Source of the DNA: JAOPZW01 sp963707695
Lineage (GTDB): Bacteria > Actinomycetota > Thermoleophilia > Solirubrobacterales > Solirubrobacteraceae
Length of the DNA stretch: 64,000 bases
Reading direction: 5' to 3'
Assembly (NCBI GenBank): GCA_963707695.1
Contig: CAVPQY010000003.1
Span: forward strand, 434,001 to 498,000
The position numbers were made by a program, and so were the translations under genes. Positions 46,198-55,783 of this stretch are shown here, piece after piece (position 1 is the stretch's first letter; every line of letters starts with the position of its first letter). Under the pieces are notes generated by a model. That model made no database searches. It was not told the DNA's origin and worked only from the letters and a program-made list of their open reading frames with translations.

Positions 46198-47070
46198 GTG
46201 GGAGGGCCCGATCCACCGACCTTCGCCTTCGCCACCTGCACCGCCCAGCCCCGGGACTGGGACGACGACGACCACCTGGTCGCCCTGACGGGCGCGACGT
46301 GGCACGACTGGGACGACCCGGAGGTGGACTGGGACGCCTTCGACCTCGTGGTCGTGCGCTCGACGTGGGACTACCCGCGGCGCCTGGGGGAGTTCCGCCG
46401 GTGGGCGAGGTCCGTCCCCCACCTCGTCAACCCGCCGGCCGTCCTGGAGTGGAACACGGACAAGCGGTACCTGGCCGAGGCGCAGGCCGCCGGGCTGCCC
46501 GTCGTGCCGACGCGGTTCGTCGCGCCGGGCGATCCGTGGGCGCCGCCGCCGGCGGCCCACTTCGTCGTCAAGCCGGCCGTCTCGGTGGGCGCGCAGGACA
46601 CGCTCGTCCTGCGGACCGGCGAGGAGGACCGCGCGGCGGCGCTGGTGGCGTCGATCCACGCTTCCGGGCGCACCGCGATGGTCCAGCCGCACGTCGCCTC
46701 GGTCGACGAGCGCGGCGAGCGCGGGCTCTTCTTCTTCGGCGGCGCCTTCTCCCACGCGATCGGCAAGGGCGCGGTGCTCGAGGCGGGCGCGGACGTCCAG
46801 CACGACCTCGGGATGCGCCAGGAGGCGTGGCCGGCCGACGCGACGGGGGCCGAGCTCGCGCTGGCCGAGCGCTCCGTGGCCTGGCTGGGCGAGCGCTTCG
46901 GGACGGTCCCGGCCTACGCCCGGGTCGACCTCGTGCTCGGCGACGACGGCGAGCCGCAGCTGCTCGAGCTCGAGCTCACCGAGCCGTGCCTCTTCTTCCG
47001 GCACGCGCCCGACGGGGCCGAGGAGCGCTTCGCCGAGGTGCTGGCGCGATCGGCCGCGGCCCGCGCCTGA
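46198..47070 (+). CDS. ATP-grasp domain protein (DcsG-like)
   Basis: The intact 290-residue protein has the acidic N-terminus WDDDDHLVALTGATWHDWDD, VVVRSTWDYPRRLGEFRRW, LEWNTDKRYLAEAQAAGLPVVPT and FVVKPAVSVGAQD. The ATP/Mg site LLELELTEPCLFF comes near the C-terminus. The pattern matches stand-alone ATP-grasp ligases related to O-ureido-serine cyclo-ligase (DcsG) and glutathione-synthetase-like enzymes. It would join a carboxylate to an amine or thiol using ATP, substrate unknown. It is the only non-glycan enzyme in this part of the cluster, and its frame is clean while both neighbours carry indels. Confidence 0.78.
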   Translation: MGGPDPPTFAFATCTAQPRDWDDDDHLVALTGATWHDWDDPEVDWDAFDLVVVRSTWDYPRRLGEFRRWARSVPHLVNPPAVLEWNTDKRYLAEAQAAGLPVVPTRFVAPGDPWAPPPAAHFVVKPAVSVGAQDTLVLRTGEEDRAAALVASIHASGRTAMVQPHVASVDERGERGLFFFGGAFSHAIGKGAVLEAGADVQHDLGMRQEAWPADATGAELALAERSVAWLGERFGTVPAYARVDLVLGDDGEPQLLELELTEPCLFFRHAPDGAEERFAEVLARSAAARA

Positions 47071-47093
47071 CCACGCGCCCGAGCCGCCCGCCC

Positions 47094-48216
47094 TCATGCC
47101 CCGTCGTAGACCGCGCGCAGCCGGGCGGCGACCTCCGCGGGCCCGCAGGCCGCCCGGACGCGGCGCAGGCCGTCCTCGCCGGCCGCGGCGTCGCGCCAGC
47201 GGCGGCGCGCGGCTGCGGCCAGCGCGGCCGCGTCGCCGGGCGCGACGACGGCCTTGAGGCCGACGAGCTCCGGCAGCGCACCGATCGCGCTCGCCACGAC
47301 GGGGACGCCGGCGGCCATGGCCTCGGCGGCGGCCAGCCCGAAGGTCTCCGCGCCGCGCGACGGCACGAGCGCGACCGCGGCGCGCGCGCGCAGCGCGGCG
47401 AGCGTCGCGTCGTCGACGCGGCCGGCGAAGCGCACGTCCGCGCCCGCGCTCGCGGCCCGCGCCTCGAGCTCGGCGCGCAGCGGCCCGTCGCCGGCGACGA
47501 CGAGCGGCAGCCGCGCCCGCGCGCAGGCGTCGATCGCGACGTCGACGCCCTTCTCCGGCGCCAGCCGGGCGACGACGAGCGCGTGCTCGCCGGCCGCGGC
47601 CTCCGAGCGCGCGGCGAACTCGCGCACGACGTGGCCGACGACGCGGACGCGCCGGGCCTCGACGGGCGCGCGCAGGACCTGCAGCCGCGTCAGCGCGGCG
47701 GCGCTGGGGACGACCACCGCGTCGGACGCCTCGACCATCCGCCGCTGCCAGAGCGCGAGCGACGCCGCGTAGACCGCGCCCTCGGCGCGGTGACCGCGGC
47801 AGTCCGAGGCGCACGCCCGGCAGCGTGTCGCGGGCGCGACAGCGCGTGCAGTCCTCGCCCCGGCTGTTGAAGCACGTCCCGACCGCGCAGACGAGCCGGA
47901 AGTTGTGCAGGTGCAGGACGACGCGCGCGCCCTCGGCGCGGGCCGCCGCCAGTGCCCGCCACCCGAAGGCGGGCAGGAGGTTGTGGGCGTGGACGACCCG
48001 CGCGCCGGTGCGTCGGACCGCGTCGGCGACCTCCTCGGGGTGGCGCCCGCCGCGCAGGAGCCCGGCGGCGGCACCGGCGCGGCCGTGGTGGGCGCTGTCG
48101 CGCTCGAGGAGCTCCACCTCCTCGCCGAGGTGCTCGCGCGCGAGCCAGGCGAGGTCGCCGACGACGCGCTCCTCCCCGCCCGTGACGCGGTAGCGGTTGT
48201 GCAGGACGAGGACCAC
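47094..48216 (-). CDS. GT4 family glycosyltransferase, one frameshift
   Basis: The N-terminal half reads VVLVLHNRYRVTGGEERVV, VVHAHNLLPAFGWRALAAA and LHNFRLVCAVGTCFNSRGEDCTRC. The last is a Cys-rich loop (CxxxxxxxCxxC) common in this GT4 subgroup. After a frame change near 47808 the donor domain follows with ARLAPEKGVDVAIDACARA and GAETFGLAAAEAMAAGVPVVA. The GTG at 48216 is preferred because TAGCCT lies 10 bases upstream. The in-frame ATG at 48249 would overlap the start of the divergent gene. Confidence 0.76.
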
Positions 48217-48225
48217 GCGGGCGCC

Positions 48226-48237
48226 GAGGCTAGCCTC
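48226..48237. promoter_or_regulatory. Palindromic divergent -10 element (GAGGCTAGCCTC)
   Basis: This perfect 12-base palindrome contains TAGCCT on both strands. Read to the right, TAGCCT ends 11 bases before the ATG at 48248. Read to the left it ends 10 bases before the GTG at 48216. The two -10 elements share their central TA, so polymerase bound in one direction would exclude the other. Confidence 0.6.
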
Positions 48238-48247
48238 TCGGGCGGCC

Positions 48248-49914
48248 ATGGCCCCCCGCGCCGCCATCATCGTCCCCACCCGGGGCCGCCCGTCGTACCT
48301 CGACGTGGCGCTGCGCTCGCTGCGCCCGCAGGCCGACGCTGCGGGCGCCGAGCTGCTCGTCGTCCTCGACGGGCCGGACCCCGCCTCGGAGGCCGTCGCC
48401 CGCCGCCACGGCGCCCGCGCGGTGGCCCACGACGCGCCGCGCGGTCTCAACGCCGCCCGCAACACCGCGGCCGCCGCGACCGACGCGGAGCTGCTGGTGT
48501 TCGTCGACGACGACGTCGAGGTGCGCCCGGGCTGGCTGCCCGCGCTCCTGGCCGCCGACGCCGAGCTGCCGGGCGCCTACGGCGTGCTCACCGGCCCCGT
48601 CCACGCCCGCTTCGAGGACCACCGGCTGCGCGCGTGCGGGCGTGAGGGGCCGCCGATCACGTTCCTCGACCTCGGCCCCGCCGACGCCGACACCGAGCAC
48701 GCCTGGGGGGCGAACATGGCGGTCCGGCGCACGGCACTGGACCGCGCCGGGCCCTTCGACGAGGCCCTCGGCCTGTACGGCGACGAGCAGGAGTGGCAGA
48801 CGCGGCTGCAGGGCCGCCGGCGGGCGGCTGCGGTACGTCGCCGCGGCGGCGCTCGACCACCGCCGGGCGGGCGACGACGCCCGGCTGCGCGCCCTCGCGC
48901 GCGCCGCCTTCCGGCGCGGAGCCGCCAGCCGCCGCTTCGACGTCCGCCGGGGCGACGCGCCGCCGCTGCGCGGCGAGCTGCGCACGCTGGCGGGGTGCGC
49001 GGCGCACGTCGTGCGCTTCCGCTGCCAGAACGGGATCGTGCTCACGGCGCACAGCGCCGGCCGGCTGCGCGCGCTGTGCGGGGACCTCGTCGCCCCGGGC
49101 GGCGGCGGGCCCGCGACCGCGGGCGGGGACGACTTCCTCTCGGGCGCCAGCGGCACGGTCGGCGGCCGTCGCGGCGCGCTGCTGCGCGTCCGCGACCGCT
49201 GGCTCGACGTCCGCGGTGCGGCGCGGAGCGCGCGGCTGCGCGCCGGCCGCCCGGCGCACGCCGCCGCGCCGGCGCGTGGTCGTGCTGGCCGTCGCGCGCC
49301 CCGGCGTGCCCGGCCTGCTCGAGGCGGCCCTCGCCGAGCTGCGCCGCAGCCGCCACGACGTCGACGTCCGCACGGCGCCCGCGGGGTCGCGCGGGAAGTT
49401 CGAGAACCTCAACGCGCTCCTGGCCGGGGTGGACCTGGCCGCGGTCGACTGGCTGCTCGTCGTCGACGACGACGTCGCCCTCCCGCGCGGCTTCCTGGAC
49501 GTGCTGCTCCACGTCGCCGAGGACGCCGGGCTGCGCCTGGCCCAACCCGCCCACCGTCTGCACTCCCACGCGGCGTGGGCGGTCACGCGCCGGCGCCCGG
49601 GCGTGGCCGCGCGGCGCACGACCTTCGTCGAGATCGGGCCCGTCACCGCCTTCCACCGCGACACCTTCGCGACGCTGCTGCCCTTCCCGGAGGGCCTGCG
49701 CATGGGCTGGGGACTCGACGTCCACTGGGCGGCGCTGGCCCGCGACCGCGGCTGGCCCATCGGCGTCGTCGACGCCACGCCGGTCGGCCACACGCTGCGC
49801 CCGGCCGCCGAGGGCTACCCGCGCGAGGCCGCGGCGGCCGAGGCCCGCGCCTTCCTCGCCGGCCGCCCGTACGTGCGGCGCGACGAGGTGCGCACGCTGG
49901 CGGAGCACCGGTGA
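48248..49914 (+). CDS. Two-domain GT2 glycosyltransferase, frameshifted
   Basis: The first domain starts RAAIIVPTRGRPSYLDVAL and has FVDDDVEVRPGWL (metal site) and NMAVRRTALDRAGPFDEALG, a classical GT2. After an inserted base near 48808 it finishes with a helical region. Another change near 49265 leads into a second GT-A-like domain: VVVLAVARPGVPGLLEAAL, LLVVDDDVALPRGFLDVLL, FVEIGPVTAFHRDTFATLL and GWGLDVHWAALARDRGW. No stop or start separates the domains, so I read one protein of about 555 residues with two active sites. The alternative is two adjacent genes whose junction is hidden by the indel. Confidence 0.66.
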
Positions 49915-51101
49915 AGGTCGCCGTCGTCGCGGAGTTCTACCCGCGCGCCCACGACCCGGTCCTCGGCGTCTGGGCCCACCGGCAGGCGCTCGCCGCGCGC
50001 GACGCGGGGGCCGACGTGCGGGTCCTCGTCCTGCACCGCCCGGTCCCCCCGCGGGCGACCGCGACCCGCGACGTGCTGCGGGAGGTGCGGCGCCTGGCGG
50101 CCCAGCCGCGGCACGCGACCCTCGACGGGCTCGAGGTCCGCTACGTGCCCTTCCTCGCCCCGCCGCGACCGGGCCACTACGGGTCGTGGGGCGCCTGGGC
50201 GGCCCCGACGCTCGCGGTGGCGCTGCGGAGCCTGCGCCGCCGCTTCGCGTTCGACCTCGTCCACGCCCACAACGCCGTCCCGGCGGCCGACGCCGTGCTC
50301 CGATCGGGGATCGGCCGGCCGCTCGTGGTCTCCGAGCACGGCGCCGACGTCTTCCACACCGCCCGGCGGCACCCTGCCGGCCTGGCGGCGACGCGGCGCG
50401 CGTTCGCCCAGGCGCGGCTCGTCCTGGCCAACAGCGCCGGGATCGAGCGGGCCTGCCGCGCGCTGGGCGCGACCCGGACGCGGGTCGTCCACCTCGGCAC
50501 CGACCCCGCCGGGGCCGGGGAGGGCGGGCCCCAGACGGACGGCCCGCCGACGCTCGTCACCGTCGCGCACCTGGTCGCCCGCAAGCGCCACGAGGACGTC
50601 CTGCACGCGCTCGCGCTGCTGCGCGACCGCCACCCGTCGCTGCGTTGGGTCGTGATCGGCGACGGTCCCGAGCGCCCGGCGCTCGCGGCGCTCGCGCGCG
50701 AGCTCGGGGTCGCCGACCGCGTCGAGCTCGCCGGCCAGCTCGACCAGCCGGCGGCGGTGAGGCGCGCCCGGGCGGGCACGCTGTTCGTGATGCCGAGCGT
50801 GGACGAGGCCTTCGGCGTCGCCTACGCGGAGGCGATGGCCGCCGGGGTCCCCGCCGTCGCCGCGGAGGGGGAGCCGGGGCCGGAGGAGCTCGCCGCCGCG
50901 GGCGGCGGCGTCCGGCTCGTGGCGCCGCGCGACCCGGCGGCGCTCGCCGCGGCGCTGGACGACCTGCTCACCGACGACGCCGCGCGGGCCGCGCTCGGCC
51001 GCGCCGCGCGCGCCACCGTCGAGGCGCACTTCACCTGGGCGGCGACCGGGCGCGCGACGGTCGCCGCCTACGAGGACGCGCTGCGCGCCGGACCGGCATG
51101 A
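49911..51101 (+). CDS. GT4 family glycosyltransferase
   Basis: The intact 396-residue enzyme begins VKVAVVAEFYPRAHDPVLGVWAHRQ and has DLVHAHNAVPAADAVL and VSEHGADVFHTARRHP. The donor domain has TVAHLVARKRHEDVLHALALL, VVIGDGPERPALAALAREL and DEAFGVAYAEAMAAGVPAVAAE. It is typical of capsule and exopolysaccharide GT4 enzymes. The GTG start overlaps the upstream TGA as GTGA, and the next gene starts in an ATGA overlap with its stop, so the three genes are translationally coupled. Confidence 0.88.
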   Translation: MKVAVVAEFYPRAHDPVLGVWAHRQALAARDAGADVRVLVLHRPVPPRATATRDVLREVRRLAAQPRHATLDGLEVRYVPFLAPPRPGHYGSWGAWAAPTLAVALRSLRRRFAFDLVHAHNAVPAADAVLRSGIGRPLVVSEHGADVFHTARRHPAGLAATRRAFAQARLVLANSAGIERACRALGATRTRVVHLGTDPAGAGEGGPQTDGPPTLVTVAHLVARKRHEDVLHALALLRDRHPSLRWVVIGDGPERPALAALARELGVADRVELAGQLDQPAAVRRARAGTLFVMPSVDEAFGVAYAEAMAAGVPAVAAEGEPGPEELAAAGGGVRLVAPRDPAALAAALDDLLTDDAARAALGRAARATVEAHFTWAATGRATVAAYEDALRAGPA

Positions 51102-52201
51102 GCGCCCCCGTTCGCCCCGTCCTCGTCGTGACGAACCACGTGCCGCCCGACCGCGCCGGGGCCTTCGCCGCGCTCCACGCGCGGGAGGGCATCGAGCTCG
51201 CCCTCTTCGGCGGGCGCTCGCACCACGCGACCGCCGGGCTCGCGGACCCGGGCGTCCCCTTCCGGCGCGTCGAGCAGCGCGACGTCCTCGACCTCGCCGC
51301 CCGCGGGCGCTACCGGGCGGTCGTCGCGGGGACGGCCGGACGCGTCGCCCTGCCGGCCGCCTGGCGCGGGGCCCGCCGCGCCGGCACGCCGTTCCTGCTG
51401 TGGAGCGCCCTGTGGGCGCCCGTCCGCACCCCGGCGCACGTCCTCGCCGCCCCGCTGCTGCGCGCGATCGTCCGGGACGCCGACGTCGTCGTCGCCTACG
51501 GCCCGCACGTGTCCCGTCACGCCCTCGCCCAGGGCGCGCGGGCCGTCGTCGTCGCGCCCCAGGCCGTCGACGCGGCGTTCTGGTCGGCGCCCGGCGACCC
51601 GCGCCGCGCCCGGTTCGGCGGCCCCCAGGTCGCGTTCGCCGGCCGCGACGCCCCGGAGAAGGGCGGCGCGGTGCTGCGCGCCGCCTGGCGCGCGAGCGGC
51701 CTGGGCGCCCGCGGCGGGGCGCTCGTGCACGTCGGCGCGGGGGGGCGACCGCCGCGCGGCGGCCTCGCCGGCGAGGTGCCGCTGGGCGCCCAGCCGCCCG
51801 CCGTCGTCCGCGACGTCCTCGCGGCCTCCGACGTCCTGGCGGTGCCGTCGCTGCCGACCCGCTCCTTCCGCGAGCCCTGGGGGTTGGTGGTCAACGAGGC
51901 CATGCACCAGGGCACGACCGTCCTCACCTCCGACGCCGTCGGCGCGGCCGCCGGCGGGCTCGTCCGCGACGGCGTCACCGGGCTCGTCGTCCCGGCCGGC
52001 GACGTCGACGCGCTCGCGGCCGCGCTGCGGCGCCTGGCGGCCGACCCGGGGCTGCGCGCGCGCCTGGCCGGCGAGGCCGCGCACGCGGTCGCGGCGCACA
52101 CGTTCTCGGCCTGGGCGCAGGGGTTCTCGCGCGCCCTGGCGGTGGCGGGGCGTGGCGGCGTCCCCTTGCTAGCCTCGGCGGCCGCTCAGCGCCGGATCCC
52201 C
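51098..52201 (+). CDS. GT4 family glycosyltransferase, stop not visible
   Basis: The protein starts SAPVRPVLVVTNHVPPDRAG and has LWSALWAPVRTPAHVLAAPLL, VAFAGRDAPEKGGAVLRAAW and SLPTRSFREPWGLVVNEAMHQGTTVL, which is the GT4 E-x7-E region. Its domain ends near 52140, but the frame has no stop and runs into the secreted protein at 52202. Either a stop has been lost to an indel or base error, or the two form a fusion. I treat them as two genes because a signal peptide begins exactly at the second ATG. The ATG at 51098 overlaps the upstream stop. Confidence 0.75.
52170..52175 (+). promoter_or_regulatory. Possible internal promoter -10 (TAGCCT)
   Basis: TAGCCT sits at the end of the GT4 frame, 26 bases before the ATG at 52202. 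If it is active, the transcript would have a leader of about 20 bases. Confidence 0.35.
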
Positions 52202-52759
52202 ATGCGCCGCTGCCTGCCACCCATCCTCGCGCTCGCCTGCGCCCTGGTCGTCGCCGTCCCCGCCGAGGGCGCGTCGTCGACGCGCCTGTACGACGACTGC
52301 CAGGACAACGGCGTCATCGACGGCACCTACACGCAGGGCGAGTACCAGAAGGCGCTCGCCGGCCTGCCCTCCGACCTCGACCAGTACACGGACTGCCGCG
52401 ACCTCCTGCGCCGGGCGCAGCTCGCCGCGGCGGGCCGCGGCAGGTCCGGCGGCTCGGGCTCGGGCCCGGCCGGCGGCTCCGGCGGCAGCGGCGGCGGCTC
52501 CGCGGGCGGCGGGGCCGGCGGCCGCGTCGACCCGCTCGCCACCGCGACGCCGCAGGAGCGCCAGGGCCTGGCCGACGCGACGGCCGGCGGCCAGCGCGGC
52601 GTCGACCTCGCCGGCGCGCTCGTGCGCCCGGGCGCCCAGCACGGCGGCGACGACCTGCCCACCCCGCTGCTGGTCCTGCTCATCGCCGTCGCCGTCGCCG
52701 TGCTCACCGGCGGCGGCCGCCTCACGTGGACGCGTGTCCGCGCACGCGGCCTCGGCTGA
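52202..52759 (+). CDS. Secreted membrane-anchored protein with Cys/Tyr motif
   Basis: The 185-residue protein has a signal peptide (residues about 1-23, ending VPAEGA). A conserved-looking module follows: LYDDCQDNGVIDGTYTQGEYQKAL, then LPSDLDQYTDCRDLLRRA, with two Cys that could pair. A Gly/Ser-rich linker and a C-terminal span (PLLVLLIAVAVAVL) with a basic tail complete it. I associate this Cys/Tyr pattern with Thermoleophilia proteins of unknown function. TAGCCT at 52170-52175 may give it its own promoter. The next gene's GTG lies inside its last codons. Confidence 0.72.
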   Translation: MRRCLPPILALACALVVAVPAEGASSTRLYDDCQDNGVIDGTYTQGEYQKALAGLPSDLDQYTDCRDLLRRAQLAAAGRGRSGGSGSGPAGGSGGSGGGSAGGGAGGRVDPLATATPQERQGLADATAGGQRGVDLAGALVRPGAQHGGDDLPTPLLVLLIAVAVAVLTGGGRLTWTRVRARGLG

Positions 52760-54919
52760 CGCCCGCCCGCGGCCGTCCCGCGCCCGGCTCCGGGCGCGGG
52801 CGCTGAGCCGGCGGGCGGTCGCGAGCGGGACGCCGACGACGGTCGCCCTGGCCGCCTTGGTCGTCGCCGTCGTCTTCGAGGCGCGCGGGGGCCTGCAGCT
52901 GCAGACGGCGACGCGCGTGGAGGTCGGCGCCGACCTGCTGGCCGGCCTGGCGGGGGCGGCGGCCCTGCTGGCCGGCGCGCGCAGCCGGCGGTCCTGGGGC
53001 CTGGGCACGCTCGCGGCCTTCGCGCTGCTCGCGGTGCTCACCGCGCTCTCCGTCCTGTGGGCCGTCAACCCCGGCGGGGCGTGGGAGGAGGCGAACCGGA
53101 CGATCGCCCACGTCGCCGTGCTCGCGCTCGGCCTCGCCCTCGTCCGCCTCGTCCCGGATCGCTGGGCCTCGCTCCTCGGGGCGGTCGTCCTCGCCAGCGT
53201 CGTCATCTGCGGCTACGCGCTGCTCTCGAAGGTCTTCCCGTCGGCCCTCGCCCACGACGAGGTCTACGCCCGCCTGCGCGAGCCCTTCGGCTACTGGAAC
53301 GCGGTCGGGCTCATGGCCGCGATGGGCGTGCCGGGCTGCGTGTGGCTGGGCTCCCGCCGCACGGGGCACGGGTTCCTCACGGCGCTGGCCTTCCCGGCGC
53401 TCGGGCTCCTGCTGGTCGCCCTGCTGCTGGCCTACTCCCGCGGCTCGCTGCTCGCCCTCGGGGTCGGGCTGGCGCTGTGGTTCGCGGCCGTGCCGTTGCG
53501 CCTGCGCGGCGTGGCCGTGCTCGCGACGAGCGCCGCCGGCGCGGTCCCCGTCGCCCTGTGGGCCTTCGGCCAGCCCGGCCTGAGCGAGGACAGGGCCGGC
53601 CTCGCCGAGCGCACCGCGGCGGGCTGGGAGTTCGGGCTCGTGCTCCTGGCGCTCGCCGGCGTCCTGCTCGCCGCGGGCCTGGTCGTCGGGTTCGCGACGG
53701 CCGCGCGGGCGCCGCGACCCTCCGCCCGGCGGCAGGCCGGGGTCGCGGTGCTCGTGGTCGTCGGCCTCGTGCCGGTCGTGGTGCTCACCGGGCTCGCGCT
53801 CTCCGAGCGCGGGCTGGGCGGCTCGATCTCCAAGGGCTGGAAGGACCTCACCGACCCCAGCGCGCGGGTGACGAACGACGCCCAGCGTCTCACCGCGCTC
53901 GGCAGCGTCCGGGCGCAGTACTGGGACGAGGCGCTGCAGGTCTACCGGGAGGACAAGCTCCTGGGCGCGGGCGCGGACGGCTACGCGACCGCCCGACAGC
54001 GCTACCGCCGCGGCATCCTCGACGTGCGCCACGCGCACGGCTACGCCGTGCAGACGCTGGCCGACCTCGGGGCCGTCGGGCTGGCCGTCTCGCTGGCGCT
54101 CCTGGCCGCGTTCCTGGCCGGCCGCCGGGCGGACGACGGGCCTCTGGGGGCCGGCGCGGCGCACGGCGCAGACGCCCGAGCGGATCGGGCTGGTGACCCT
54201 CCTGAGCGTGGTGGTCGTCTTCGGCGTCCACTCGCTCGTGGACTGGACGTGGTTCGTCCCCGGGACCGCGATGCTCGCCCTCCTGTGCGCGGGCTGGGTC
54301 GCCGGCCGCGGGCCGGTCTCCGAGCCGGTCGCGCTCCCCGTCGGCCGCCTGCCCGACCGCCTGCGCCGCGGCGCGCGCGACGGCGGACGCGCCCTCCTGG
54401 CCGCCGGAGCGGTCCTGCTGGCGGTCGTGGCGGCGTGGCAGACGCTGCAGCCGCAGCGCGCCGATGCCACCGCGGGCCGGGCGCTCGACGCGCTCGCGGC
54501 GGGGCACGTCGACGAGGCCCGCCGGCTGGCGACGACCGCCGACGACCAGGACCCGCTCGCGGTCGACGCGCTCTTCGACCTCGCCGTCGTCGAGACGACG
54601 GCGGGGCACCCGGCGGTCGCGCGCGGCGTCCTCGTCCGGGCCGTCCGCCGCCAGCCGTCGAATCCCGACACGTGGCTGCGCCTGGCCGACTTCGAGGTCT
54701 CGCCGCGACCCGAAGGCCGCGCTGCGCGCGGTCGGCGCGGCGCTCTACCTCGACCCGCGGTCGCCCGAGGGCCAGCGGCTGTTCCTCCAGGCCACGCGCG
54801 CCCAGGGCAAGGCGCCGGACGTCGCGTCGCTGCCCGGCTCCGGCCAGCCCGCGGCGCCGGGCAGCGGAGGGAACCCGGCGGTCACGACGGACGGCACGAC
54901 CACCACGCCCGCGCCGTAG
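52734..54919 (+). CDS. O-antigen ligase family protein with TPR-like C-terminus, frameshifted
   Basis: About 12 spans are followed by a periplasmic-type C-terminal region. Family motifs are LREPFGYWNAVGLMAA, LAYSRGSLLALGVGL, GSVRAQYWDEALQVYREDKLLGAGADGY and VRHAHGYAVQTLADLGAVG. After frame changes near 54160 and 54712 the C-terminus shows ALDALAAGHVDEARRLA and HPAVARGVLVRAVRRQPSN, which are TPR-like repeats. Such ligases polymerise or attach lipid-linked glycans outside the cell. The GTG start overlaps the preceding gene by 26 bases. Confidence 0.78.
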
Positions 54920-54922
54920 CGC

Positions 54923-55717
54923 TCACCACAGCTCGCGGTAGGCCATGACCGTGGCCTCGGCGGTCCCCTGCCAGGTGAAGAGCCCCGCGCGGGCCCGGCG
55001 CGCACCCGGGTCGCCCGCGCCGGCGAGCGCCTGCACGAGCGCCGCGACGGCGGCCTCGGGGTCCTCGAGGTCGACGACGGCGCCGTCCTCGCCGACGGCC
55101 TCCGCCGCGGCGCCGCCGGCCCCGGCGACGACGGGGACGCCGGCCCCCAGCGCGGTCAGCGCCGTGGCCCCGAAGAGGACCGCGCCGCGCAGGTCGGCAA
55201 CGGCTCTGGCCCCGCGCACGACCGCCGGGGCCGGCTCCCCGGCGTCGGCGACGACGAGCGGCACGGCCGCGTCGCCGGCGGCCTCCCAGGCGCGCTCGAG
55301 GGCGTCGGGGTCGTCGGCGAGGGCGAGGACGTAGTCGCCGGTCGGGGGCCGGCGCAGGGCGGATGGCGCCGACGGGCGCGCGCCGCCGGGCGCCGGCGCC
55401 AGCGGCACGACCCTGAGCCGGTCGCGGCGCGCCCCGGGGCGCTCGGCCGCCCACGCCATCGCCCACTGGGACGGGCAGAGCACGAGCGCCGCGGCCCGCA
55501 GGTCCGCCGTGCGCGTCGCGGGCGTGAGCGTGACGACGCCGGGGCACGGGCGCAGCGCCGGCAGGCGGCCGCCCAGCGCGTGGACGGCGTCCGGGCCCGC
55601 CAGGCGCGACCACGCCCGCCACGCCGGCGTGCGCAGGCCCTCGAAGCGGCGCAGCTCGGCCACGAGCTCCGCCGTCCCGGGTGCGCCGCCGCGCAGGTCG
55701 ATCGCCACCGTGGGCAT
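54923..55717 (-). CDS. Short GT4-like glycosyltransferase
   Basis: The intact 264-residue protein begins PTVAIDLRGGAPGTAELVAEL and has VVPLAPAPGGARPSAPSAL, LRGAVLFGATALTALGAGVPVVAGAGG and a terminal LFTWQGTAEATVMAYREL. It follows a GT4 donor domain but is about 100 residues short. The usual KGxxxLIxA region is poorly kept, and the EGFG-type pair is replaced by ATALTALGAG. It may be an inactive or regulatory paralogue. It is convergent with the ligase at 52734-54919, with a 3-base gap. Confidence 0.62.
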   Translation of the reverse strand: MPTVAIDLRGGAPGTAELVAELRRFEGLRTPAWRAWSRLAGPDAVHALGGRLPALRPCPGVVTLTPATRTADLRAAALVLCPSQWAMAWAAERPGARRDRLRVVPLAPAPGGARPSAPSALRRPPTGDYVLALADDPDALERAWEAAGDAAVPLVVADAGEPAPAVVRGARAVADLRGAVLFGATALTALGAGVPVVAGAGGAAAEAVGEDGAVVDLEDPEAAVAALVQALAGAGDPGARRARAGLFTWQGTAEATVMAYRELW

Positions 55718-55783
55718 CGCCGGGCATCGTCGCGCACCGGCCCGCCCCCGGGGAGCCGTGGCGTCGCGTCGGGCCCCCCGCCC

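Noticed and set aside
52440..52530. Gly/Ser-rich stretch as a PE_PGRS-like or silk-like repeat
   Set aside because: It is a short linker between a secreted module and a membrane span, not a repeat family.
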